NCBI GenBank assembly: GCA_016199015.1
Contig: JACQHN010000395.1
Location: forward strand, 1 to 5,129
Source: Nitrospira defluvii
Lineage (GTDB): Bacteria; Nitrospirota; Nitrospiria; Nitrospirales; Nitrospiraceae
DNA length: 5,129 nucleotides
Reading direction: 5' to 3'
The position numbers and the translations under genes were made by a program. This document shows positions 1 to 5,129 of the stretch, in pieces. Numbering within the stretch: position 1 is the stretch's first letter; every line of letters begins with the position of its first letter. The notes below the pieces were generated by a model. It saw nothing but the letters and a program-made list of their open reading frames with translations, ran no database searches and was not told the DNA's origin.

Positions 1-503
1 AGCCCCGTCGTCGGTTCATCGAACAGGATAATTTCCGGTTCCATGACCAATGCGCGGGCCAACCCGGCTCGCTTACGCATTCCCCCGCTAAGCTCGGCAG
101 GGAATTTGTGGCCCATACCGGCCAATCCCACTTGCGCCAATTTCTCGTCGACCCGTCTGGTAACGGTGTCGCCGCTTAGGCGAAGTTTTTCTCGCAGGGG
201 AAAGGCAACATTGTCAGACACCGTCATCGAATCGAACAGCGCTGCGCTCTGAAACAACATGGCGAACTTCTTGCGGACCTCATTGAGCGCCTGCCCTTTG
301 AGGCGGGCAATGTCCGTCCCGTCGATCCACACCTCGCCGCGATCAGGCTGCATGAGGCCGATGATATGCTTCAGCAGCACACTCTTTCCCTCGCCGCTTC
401 GCCCGATGATCGTTGTGAGCTTCCCCTCGGGGATCGTCAGGTCCACCCCTCGCAACACCGGTTGTCCGCCCAATGTCTTTTCGACCCCGACGAGTTTAAT
501 CAT
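1..503 (-). CDS. mlaF: MlaF-type ABC transporter ATP-binding protein (3' end outside window)
   Basis: This is the ATPase subunit of a MlaFE-type (Ttg2/MCE-associated) lipid ABC transporter. It would sit on the cytoplasmic face and power movement of phospholipid or similar lipid between inner and outer membrane. Only 167 codons are visible; the family is usually about 250-270 residues, so the C-terminal third is missing. Visible motifs are Walker A GRSGEGKS (residues 34-41), the Q-loop LFQSAALFD with Q85, the ABC signature LSGGMRKRAG (138-147) and Walker B ILFDEP (159-164) followed by TTG at the window edge. The 'LSGGM(R/K)KR' signature and 'SAALFDS' Q-loop are typical of MlaF rather than of other ABC importers. 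The ATG at 503 is chosen because an ATG 8 bases upstream runs into a stop after three codons. The SD is weak (GGA a few bases upstream). It lies 78 bases after mlaE, as expected for the pair. Specificity cannot be read from the ATPase. Confidence 0.93.
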   Translation of the reverse strand, partial: MIKLVGVEKTLGGQPVLRGVDLTIPEGKLTTIIGRSGEGKSVLLKHIIGLMQPDRGEVWIDGTDIARLKGQALNEVRKKFAMLFQSAALFDSMTVSDNVAFPLREKLRLSGDTVTRRVDEKLAQVGLAGMGHKFPAELSGGMRKRAGLARALVMEPEIILFDEPTTG

Positions 504-513
504 TTGATCATTC
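498..513 (-). repeat. Duplicated start-codon region of mlaF
   Basis: Read on the minus strand, ATGATCAA (511-504) is followed directly by ATGATTAA (503-496), an 8-base tandem duplication with one mismatch. The first copy opens a three-codon ORF (Met-Ile-Lys-stop). Its TGA (502-500) overlaps the mlaF ATG (503-501) as ATGA, and mlaF itself also begins Met-Ile-Lys. It may be a chance slippage scar, or it may let ribosomes terminate and restart at the true start. No function is demonstrated. Confidence 0.5.
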
Positions 514-525
514 CGACAAAACGCT

Positions 526-581
526 CTCAGCTTTCAGCACTCAACTTTTAGCTCGGAGCTGACGGCTGATTGCTGATAGCT
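526..581. repeat. Degenerate heptamer array / periodic inverted repeat between mlaE and mlaF
   Basis: Eight consecutive 7-base units fill most of the intergenic gap. On the plus strand they are CTCAGCT, TTCAGCA, CTCAACT, TTTAGCT, CGGAGCT, GACGGCT, GATTGCT and GATAGCT, with consensus NNNAGCT. The sixth base is C in all eight. The array ends at 581, directly against the mlaE stop codon (584-582). It is also dyad-symmetric: TCAGC, TCAGC and TCAAC at 527-531, 534-538 and 541-545 can pair with GCTGA at 572-576, 565-569 and 558-562. This gives three 5-bp blocks separated by 2x2 internal loops and closed by a 12-base loop (546-557). In the transcript this could form a stem that protects or separates the mlaE and mlaF messages. 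It looks like a dispersed intergenic repeat, but the family cannot be named from one copy. Confidence 0.8.
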
Positions 582-1349
582 CTAGAGCAGCACCGACGTC
601 AGGAAGTAATCCCACACGAGGATCAAGACTGCCGACAGCACGACCGCTTCGGTGGTAGCGGTTCCCAACCCTTCTGCGCTGTGTTTGGTATGAAAGCCTT
701 TGTAACAGCAGACCCAACTGATCAAGAGCCCGAAGCTGATGGATTTCAGAATGCCTCCGTAGACATCCTTCCACTCCACCGCCGATTCGATTGAACTCCA
801 ATAGGCGCCTTCATTACCGTTCAGCAGCTGCACACCGACCACATACCCACCGTAGATCCCCACCACATCGAAGAGGGCGACCAAGAGAGGCACCGCGATC
901 AAGCTGGCCACGAGCTTCGGCCCTATTAAGTATTGCAGCGGGTTGATCGCCATCGTATCCAGGGCATCGATCTGCTCCGTAATCCGCATGATCCCGATTT
1001 CCGCCGTCATGGCAGAGCCCGCACGGGCCGTGACCATCAGCGCCGCGAGGACCGGTCCCAATTCCCGGATAATGCTGAGCGCCACCGCCGAGCCCAGCAC
1101 CGCTTCCGAGCCGAACTTCCGCAGCGTGTAGTAGCCTTGGAGCGCTAGGACCATTCCTGTAAAGACCGCCGTCAGTACGACCACGAAGGTAGACTTATAA
1201 CCGATGAAATTCAGTTGTTTGACGATTTGGTACAATCGGAATGGCGGGCGGGTCAACCAGGCGAACGAGGATAGGACGAACAGCATCATCCGCCCCATTT
1301 GCTCCGTGAGGTCGAGTGTGTATCGTCCGATGCGAGCAATGCCGTCCAC
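582..1349 (-). CDS. mlaE: MlaE-type ABC transporter permease
   Basis: This is an integral inner-membrane permease of the MlaE/DUF140 family, partner of the MlaF ATPase encoded next to it. With an MCE-domain protein (MlaD, not in the window) such permeases move phospholipids across the envelope. The 255 residues match the usual family length of about 250-270. An amphipathic N-terminal segment (residues 1-45) precedes hydrophobic stretches at roughly 53-71, 86-107, 143-174, 199-215 and 233-252. Family hallmarks are RELGPVLAALMVTARAGSAM (95-114), the following EIG..R.TEQIDAL segment (117-130) and GLGTATTEAVV (227-237) near the C terminus. The start is GTG at 1349, chosen for the strong AGGAGG located 7 bases upstream. 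It lies 57 bases after hpnG and 78 before mlaF, so it is probably cotranscribed with both. The transported lipid is not shown; a hopanoid is possible given the neighbours. Confidence 0.95.
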   Translation of the reverse strand: MDGIARIGRYTLDLTEQMGRMMLFVLSSFAWLTRPPFRLYQIVKQLNFIGYKSTFVVVLTAVFTGMVLALQGYYTLRKFGSEAVLGSAVALSIIRELGPVLAALMVTARAGSAMTAEIGIMRITEQIDALDTMAINPLQYLIGPKLVASLIAVPLLVALFDVVGIYGGYVVGVQLLNGNEGAYWSSIESAVEWKDVYGGILKSISFGLLISWVCCYKGFHTKHSAEGLGTATTEAVVLSAVLILVWDYFLTSVLL

Positions 1350-1356
1350 GCCGCGT

Positions 1357-1362
1357 CCTCCT
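1357..1362 (-). promoter_or_regulatory. Strong ribosome binding site of mlaE
   Basis: The minus strand reads AGGAGG, followed by 7 bases and then GTG at 1349-1347. This near-perfect Shine-Dalgarno decides the GTG start of mlaE. It is the strongest ribosome binding site I can see in the window. Confidence 0.85.
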
Positions 1363-1370
1363 CTCGTCCG

Positions 1371-1385
1371 CCCGCCAAGGGCGGG
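1371..1385 (-). other. GC hairpin between hpnG and mlaE
   Basis: The minus strand reads CCCGCC-CTT-GGCGGG, a perfect 6-bp all-GC stem with a 3-base loop. It lies 8 bases upstream of the mlaE Shine-Dalgarno and 21 bases after the hpnG stop. No U-tract follows, so it is not a standard intrinsic terminator. It could block 3' exonuclease, pause RNA polymerase, or be incidental in GC-rich DNA. Confidence 0.5.
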
Positions 1386-1406
1386 ACCACTCTCGTTCGG
1401 CCCCTG

Positions 1407-2162
1407 TCAGGCCATCCCTTCGAAACCAGTCAGGTCGGCACAGGCTCGATACACGGCCGTGAGCTGCGCCCCGGCTACACGGCTTTGGATACGCAGTCGA
1501 TTGAGTCTGATCAGGCTCGTCGGATGAGCCAGGCAGGCGGCCACACCCTTGGCCCATCCAAATGGCCTGAGAAAGAGGTTGAAGTCAAGCGGAAGATCTT
1601 CATCGACGAGGTCCGACACGGTACGGACGATCGCAAAGGGAATCTGACGCTCTGATGCAATAAGGCCCAGCGCCGCACTCTCCATGTCGAGCCCGATTGC
1701 TCCTGTGCGCTCGGCGATCTCCCGCTTGTCGGCTGCCCGACAGAGCACCCGCGGAACCGTCACGAAGGGGCCGATCTGAACAGAAAGGTGGTGGTGCTGC
1801 ATGGCCTGCCGCGCCCATTCAACCATCGCCGGGGAGCAGGGGGACGAACCCTGCCTATCCGCCCCACCCTCCATGGTCACCTGGGTTCCCATTAAGACAT
1901 CACCGATGCTGGCTGTCCGTAATGCACAGGCAAATCCCGTCGACCACACCGCAGCAAACCGTTGCTCCGCGAGCACGATCCGCGCGGTCGCTGCAGCCCG
2001 CTCAGGACCGACACCCATTGGAATGATCCACCAGTCGAGCTGCGCCCGTCGCGCGACCAGGCAACGAATTCCCCCAATCGACTGAACATCGGTCATTGAA
2101 AAGGCCCGGCGAGCGGCGTCGACCTCCCATCGAGTGGCCACGAAGACTCCGATCGCGGTCAC
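1407..2162 (-). CDS. hpnG: Hopanoid-associated nucleoside phosphorylase HpnG
   Basis: This is a PNP/UDP-phosphorylase-family protein of 251 residues, assigned to the hopanoid-associated HpnG branch. In the known pathway HpnH joins adenosyl to diploptene, and HpnG removes adenine from adenosylhopane to give (phospho)ribosylhopane, the precursor of extended C35 hopanoids. Visible family features are an N-terminal beta strand 'IGVFVAT' (4-10), the glycine-rich PMGVGPERA loop (48-56), STGFACAL (74-81), LDMESAA (158-164; the Glu matches the ribose-binding Glu of MTA/SAH nucleosidases) and VRTVSDLVDEDLP (179-191). D184 sits where the catalytic Asp lies in that fold. The start is GTG at 2162, with GGGAG spaced 5 bases upstream and no nearer alternative in frame. 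It follows shc by 54 bases. A general MTA/SAH nucleosidase is the alternative, but the position next to shc and the loop motifs favour HpnG. hpnH is not in the window. Confidence 0.85.
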   Translation of the reverse strand: MTAIGVFVATRWEVDAARRAFSMTDVQSIGGIRCLVARRAQLDWWIIPMGVGPERAAATARIVLAEQRFAAVWSTGFACALRTASIGDVLMGTQVTMEGGADRQGSSPCSPAMVEWARQAMQHHHLSVQIGPFVTVPRVLCRAADKREIAERTGAIGLDMESAALGLIASERQIPFAIVRTVSDLVDEDLPLDFNLFLRPFGWAKGVAACLAHPTSLIRLNRLRIQSRVAGAQLTAVYRACADLTGFEGMA

Positions 2163-2167
2163 AGATG

Positions 2168-2172
2168 CTCCC
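2168..2172 (-). promoter_or_regulatory. Ribosome binding site of hpnG
   Basis: GGGAG on the minus strand, 5 bases before the GTG at 2162-2160, supports the non-ATG start of hpnG. Confidence 0.6.
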
Positions 2173-2216
2173 GATGGCAGATGGCGAGGAAGGCCGGCAC
2201 GGATGGACCCGCACCG

Positions 2217-4451
2217 TCAGCGTGGTGACCGGAACTGTCCTGATTGATAGGTCTGCTGGCGCAATTCATCCGCCCTCGTCGTTCCACGAGTCTTGAGATT
2301 GCGATACATGGCCAGAGCCCAGAGGGGGAAATATTGACAATACCAATGATAGCGAAGATAGAACACGCGAGGGAATCCAGTCCCGGTATGGCGCACCTCT
2401 TCCCATGACCCATCCTTCCGCTGATTCCGAATGAGGTAATGGATACCCCGAGCCAGACTAAAAGAATCCGTCACGCCGCCTGTCATGAGAGCCAAGAGAG
2501 CCCAGGCCGTTTGCGACGGCGTGCTTTCGCCGCGCCCGCTCTGCGAGACATCACCGTAGGACAGACAGGACTCACCCCATCCGCCATCGGGGTTTTGTTT
2601 CGACTCGACCCAACTGACCGCCCGGCGAATGTATGGAGACGAGACATCTTCGCCGATGGCTCGCAGCCCGGAGAGAACCGACCACGTGCCGTAAATGTAA
2701 TTTACCCCCCACCGGCCATACCAACTGCCGTCCTGCTCCTGATCTTTTTTCACGAAGGCCAGCGCCGAGGCGACCGATGGATGGGTCCAGTCGTAGCCTA
2801 GCGTCGCGAGCATTTCCAGGCAGCGCCCGGCCAGATCGGCCGTACTGGGGTCTAGTAAGGCTCGATGATCCGCAAAGGGAATGTAATTGAACACGATCTT
2901 GTTGTTGTCGACGTCGTAGGCGCCCCAGCCCCCGTCGGACCCCTGCATGGAGACCACCCATCGACAGCCCCGACGTATCGCCGCCCGTTGCTGTTCTTCG
3001 TCGGCGAGCCGAACTTTTGCCAAGGCCATGAGTACGACCGCTGAATCATCCACGTCCGGAAACTGTTCATTTTCGAATTGGAAATACCATCCACCTGGCT
3101 CCGATCCAGGGGAGGAAATAATCCAATCCGCGACCGTTTTCGTCTGTTTCGACAGCAACCAGACCGCCGCCTTTTGCAAGGCCGGATGATCCTGCGGCAT
3201 ACCTGCCTCCGACAGCGCGTTGATGAGCAACGCCGTGTCCCATATGGGAGAGTGGCAGGGCTGCAGATGCATCGCATCGACACACTGGCCATTGACATAC
3301 ACCGTATCGTGCACCTCGAGATCTTCGATCTCCTGCATCGCCTTCACCACCAGGGGATCGTCATTCTGATAGCCGAGGCAATGCAGGGCCACGACAGAAT
3401 TGGCCATCGCGGGATAAATCGCACCGAGGCCGCCGCTCCCCTTCATATGATCAAGCATCCAAGTGGCAGCACCCTTGAGGGCTTTCTGCCGAACCCACTC
3501 GACCGGCGAACGGTCGTAGATCTTGAGGAGCCCATCGAGATTGATGAAAAAATTTCGAGCTGTAAACCACGCCCGGTCCTTGTTGAACGGAGGGACCGTG
3601 CCGTAATCGATCTGCGCAGAGGGTTCCGTATAGAGTTCGTCGATGCCCTGCTCACTCGGAATCCGGCACAAGGGCCGTTTGGCAAAAATGATCAACAGAG
3701 GAATCAACACCGCCCGCGACCAATACGAAATCGCGTAGATGCTGAAATAGAATCGTTTGGGCAACAGCATGATTTCCGGAGGCATGCTGGGAATGCCGCG
3801 CCAGTCATACTGACCGAACAACGCCAACGCGATTTTTGTAAACACATTGGCCGCCACGACACCGCCCTTGTCGAGGACGCACGCTCTAGCAGTTACCATG
3901 CAGGGCTCGTCCGCCGACACACCGGACAGTTTGAGCGCGAAGTAGGCCTTCACCGACGCGCTGATCTCGGCAGGCCCTCCGTGATAAATGGGCCATCCGC
4001 CGCCGGGGAGCTGCGCGGATTTCAGATAGCGAACCGCTTTGTGCTCGCGCTCAGGATCGACGCAATTCATGAAGCGGCGCAACATCAGGTATTCGGATGT
4101 GAGAGTCGCATCGGCTTCCAGTTCGGCGACCCAGTAGCCTTCGGAGGCATCTTGTCGCGCAAGAAACCAGGCCTGACTCTTCCGGAGCGCTTCTTCCAGC
4201 GCTTCGAGTTGGCCCGTGGAATGGGAGGGCGCCCGCTTGGCAGCGCTGTCGCTGGAGGCCGGAGCGGCGGTTTTGTTGGAGACGAGTCGAAGCACGGGCG
4301 CAGAGGCGAAGTCCCGAGCTGCCTTAATCCGGCTTGGTACCGACACCAGCAGACTATCGGACAGACGATTGAAGAGCGTCTTGAGAAGTCGCATCACACT
4401 ATGCCGTGAATCTGAAAATGATGGCGGGATCGATAGTCGAAACGGTTCCAT
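2217..4451 (-). CDS. shc: Squalene-hopene cyclase
   Basis: This class II triterpene cyclase protonates squalene and cyclises it to hopene/hopanol at the inner membrane, the committing step of hopanoid synthesis (also called HpnF). It has 744 residues, against about 630-720 in most relatives; the excess is an Ala/Ser-rich N-terminal extension (about 1-80). The acid motif is DVDD (466-469), with D468 as the expected proton donor. QW repeats end at W153, W509, W577, W625 and W683. Pocket aromatics of the Alicyclobacillus enzyme are kept by recalled alignment: F457 (F365), W217 (W169), W581 (W489), F693, F697, Y701 and Y704 (F601, F605, Y609, Y612). STPSQTAWALLAL (643-655) and GTGFP (690-694) are further hallmarks. 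A hydrophobic patch at 237-257 fits monotopic membrane binding. The D447/H451 pair is replaced by I519/Y523. The start is uncertain: ATG 4451 is the farthest upstream possible because a stop precedes it, but it lacks an SD. ATG 4394 (Met20) is the alternative. Confidence 0.97.
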   Translation of the reverse strand: MEPFRLSIPPSFSDSRHSVMRLLKTLFNRLSDSLLVSVPSRIKAARDFASAPVLRLVSNKTAAPASSDSAAKRAPSHSTGQLEALEEALRKSQAWFLARQDASEGYWVAELEADATLTSEYLMLRRFMNCVDPEREHKAVRYLKSAQLPGGGWPIYHGGPAEISASVKAYFALKLSGVSADEPCMVTARACVLDKGGVVAANVFTKIALALFGQYDWRGIPSMPPEIMLLPKRFYFSIYAISYWSRAVLIPLLIIFAKRPLCRIPSEQGIDELYTEPSAQIDYGTVPPFNKDRAWFTARNFFINLDGLLKIYDRSPVEWVRQKALKGAATWMLDHMKGSGGLGAIYPAMANSVVALHCLGYQNDDPLVVKAMQEIEDLEVHDTVYVNGQCVDAMHLQPCHSPIWDTALLINALSEAGMPQDHPALQKAAVWLLSKQTKTVADWIISSPGSEPGGWYFQFENEQFPDVDDSAVVLMALAKVRLADEEQQRAAIRRGCRWVVSMQGSDGGWGAYDVDNNKIVFNYIPFADHRALLDPSTADLAGRCLEMLATLGYDWTHPSVASALAFVKKDQEQDGSWYGRWGVNYIYGTWSVLSGLRAIGEDVSSPYIRRAVSWVESKQNPDGGWGESCLSYGDVSQSGRGESTPSQTAWALLALMTGGVTDSFSLARGIHYLIRNQRKDGSWEEVRHTGTGFPRVFYLRYHWYCQYFPLWALAMYRNLKTRGTTRADELRQQTYQSGQFRSPR

Positions 4452-4471
4452 CGATCAGACAGCGCACACAT
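4394..4471 (-). CDS. Possible leader peptide ORF overlapping the shc start (speculative)
   Basis: A 25-codon ORF (MCALSDRWNR...HGIV) starts at ATG 4471-4469 and ends with TGA at 4396-4394. The TGA shares its last base with the ATG at 4394-4392, giving TGATG, a classic coupling overlap; that ATG is Met20 of the longer shc reading frame. The ORF lies about 30 bases after the predicted transcription start and has only a weak GCGG ahead of its ATG. If real, shc would be translated from Met20 by reinitiation and be 725 residues long. If shc starts at 4451, this ORF is a chance out-of-frame reading. The peptide resembles nothing I recognise. Confidence 0.25.
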   Translation of the reverse strand: MCALSDRWNRFDYRSRHHFQIHGIV

Positions 4472-4508
4472 GAAGCCGCACAGTACTAGTTCTAACCATC
4501 AGTCGGAA

Positions 4509-4537
4509 GATATAACAAACTCATCCCAGGCAGTCAA
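4509..4537 (-). promoter_or_regulatory. Sigma70-type promoter for shc
   Basis: On the minus strand TTGACT (4537-4532, five of six consensus -35 bases) and TATATC (4514-4509, four of six -10 bases) are separated by exactly 17 bases. Transcription would begin near 4502, giving a leader of about 50 bases to ATG 4451 or about 107 bases to ATG 4394. It lies in the only sizeable gap of the window, between smc and shc, and is the likely promoter of the shc-hpnG-mlaEF unit. The bases between 4540 and 4589, after smc, show only a weak 4-bp stem (GGAG/CTCC) before TTCTCTT. I therefore cannot call a convincing smc terminator, and readthrough from smc is possible. Confidence 0.7.
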
Positions 4538-4589
4538 GAGAAGGAGGTTCCACTCCGCGACCAGAGGCTGACTCCGCATCGCTCTCGCC

Positions 4590-5129
4590 CTAGGCCGGCT
4601 GCAGGTCGCCGAGCTTCACGGAAATCAACGTGGACACGCCGGGCTCCTCCATCGTCACCCCGAATAGGGAATCCGCCATCGCCATCGTCCGCTTGTTGTG
4701 GGTAATGACCAGGAACTGGGCCGACGTCGAAAGGCCGCGCAAGACCGCCGTGAACCGTCCGATGTTTTCTTCGTCGAGCGGCGCATCGATTTCGTCCAGA
4801 ATACAGAATGGGGTCGGACGGATCAGGAAGCTGGCGATCAAGAGGGCCATGGCCGTCAGCGTCTTTTCCCCACCGGATAACATCGTAATGCTTTTCAAAC
4901 GCTTTCCCGGCGGTTGTGCGACGATCTCCACACCAGGCTCACGTGCCCCGTTGTCCTCCACGCCTTCTTCCAGCGGCTCCTCGATCAATTGCAACTCGGC
5001 GCGGCCACCGGGAAAGAATTGCGCAAAGACGTCCCTGAACTTCTGCTGCAGTTCATTGAAGGTCTCGACGAACATATCCTTGGTCGTCCGGTTGATTCGG
5101 TGGATGATTTCCTTGAGCGAGGTGATGGA
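4590..5129 (-). CDS. smc: Chromosome segregation protein SMC, C-terminal ATPase head (5' part outside window)
   Basis: This is the C-terminal end of the condensin ATPase SMC, which with ScpA and ScpB organises and separates the chromosome. The visible 179 codons (full proteins are about 1150-1200 residues) are in frame to the window edge, so the Met at 5075 is internal. The fragment begins in the end of the coiled coil (SITSLKEIIHRIN) and continues with MFVETFNELQQKF and FFPGGRAEL, both typical of the head's C lobe. Then follow VEIVAQPPGKRL, the ABC signature LSGGEK (84-89), Walker B FCILDEID with its catalytic Glu (108-115), D-loop APLDEEN and the ITHNK histidine switch (142-146). The final VTMEEPGVS stretch is also a family hallmark. 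All head motifs are intact. It ends at TAG 4592-4590, 138 bases before shc. It is in the same orientation but functionally unrelated, and shc has its own promoter. Confidence 0.97.
   Translation of the reverse strand, partial: SITSLKEIIHRINRTTKDMFVETFNELQQKFRDVFAQFFPGGRAELQLIEEPLEEGVEDNGAREPGVEIVAQPPGKRLKSITMLSGGEKTLTAMALLIASFLIRPTPFCILDEIDAPLDEENIGRFTAVLRGLSTSAQFLVITHNKRTMAMADSLFGVTMEEPGVSTLISVKLGDLQPA

Noticed and set aside
582..801. Alternative minus- and plus-strand frames inside the mlaE region
   Set aside because: They overlap the well-supported MlaE coding sequence, have Arg-rich composition and no ribosome binding site or family motif.
1697..2085. Plus-strand open frames opposite hpnG
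   Set aside because: They are antisense to HpnG, Pro/Arg-rich and without any domain resemblance.
3078..4409. A 443-codon plus-strand open frame lying opposite shc
   Set aside because: It is fully antisense to a motif-rich squalene-hopene cyclase. Its translation is rich in Arg, His and Gly with no recognisable domain, as expected for a shadow frame in GC-rich DNA.
4549..4584. Repeated GCGGAGT on the minus strand between smc and shc
   Set aside because: Two 7-base copies in a short GC-rich stretch are within chance and have no spacing or symmetry that suggests an operator.
4538..4589. Candidate intrinsic terminator after smc (GGAG-TGGAAC-CTCC then TTCTCTT)
   Set aside because: The stem is only 4 bp and the T-run is interrupted, which is too weak to call as a terminator.
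1..5129. CRISPR array, transposon, phage, toxin-antitoxin or RNA gene
   Set aside because: I saw no spaced direct repeats of CRISPR size, transposase motifs, terminal inverted repeats, tRNA-like cloverleaf or rRNA sequence on either strand. Genes account for nearly all bases.

Overview
The window holds five protein-coding genes, all on the minus strand. They are read from right to left: the 3' end of smc, then shc (squalene-hopene cyclase), hpnG (hopanoid-associated nucleoside phosphorylase), an mlaE-type ABC permease, and the 5' two-thirds of an mlaF-type ABC ATPase that runs off the left edge. Each assignment rests on family motifs visible in the translations. I found no tRNA, rRNA, CRISPR array, transposase or phage gene. 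No stretch longer than about 140 bases lacks a gene.

The source looks like a diderm (Gram-negative type) bacterium of moderately high GC. It has an Mla-like lipid-trafficking ABC system, an SMC condensin rather than MukB, and hopanoid genes. The cyclase resembles the long proteobacterial/Nitrospirota type more than the shorter Alicyclobacillus enzyme. A Nitrospira-like organism is my best guess, but it is an impression and not proven by the window.

Layout. Positions 5129-4590 carry the ATPase head of SMC (LSGGEK signature, Walker B, ITHNK switch). The next 138 bases, 4589-4452, contain a good sigma70-type promoter (TTGACT, 17 bases, TATATC) pointing into shc. They also contain the start of a possible 25-codon leader ORF that ends in a TGATG overlap with an internal shc ATG. 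Then come shc (4451-2217), a 54-base gap, hpnG (2162-1407), a 57-base gap with a GC hairpin and a strong ribosome binding site, mlaE (1349-582), a 78-base gap, and mlaF (503-1). Most of the last gap is a 7-base-periodic repeat that is also a near-symmetrical inverted repeat.

How the genes fit together. Shc makes the pentacyclic hopanoid skeleton from squalene at the inner membrane. HpnG acts later, removing adenine from adenosylhopane during side-chain extension. MlaE and MlaF form the membrane and ATPase core of a phospholipid/hydrophobic-lipid ABC transporter. Co-orientation and short gaps suggest one transcription unit driven from the promoter before shc. This makes the transporter a candidate for hopanoid or membrane-lipid trafficking, but that link is inference. 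Squalene synthesis genes (hpnC/D/E) and hpnH are not in the window.
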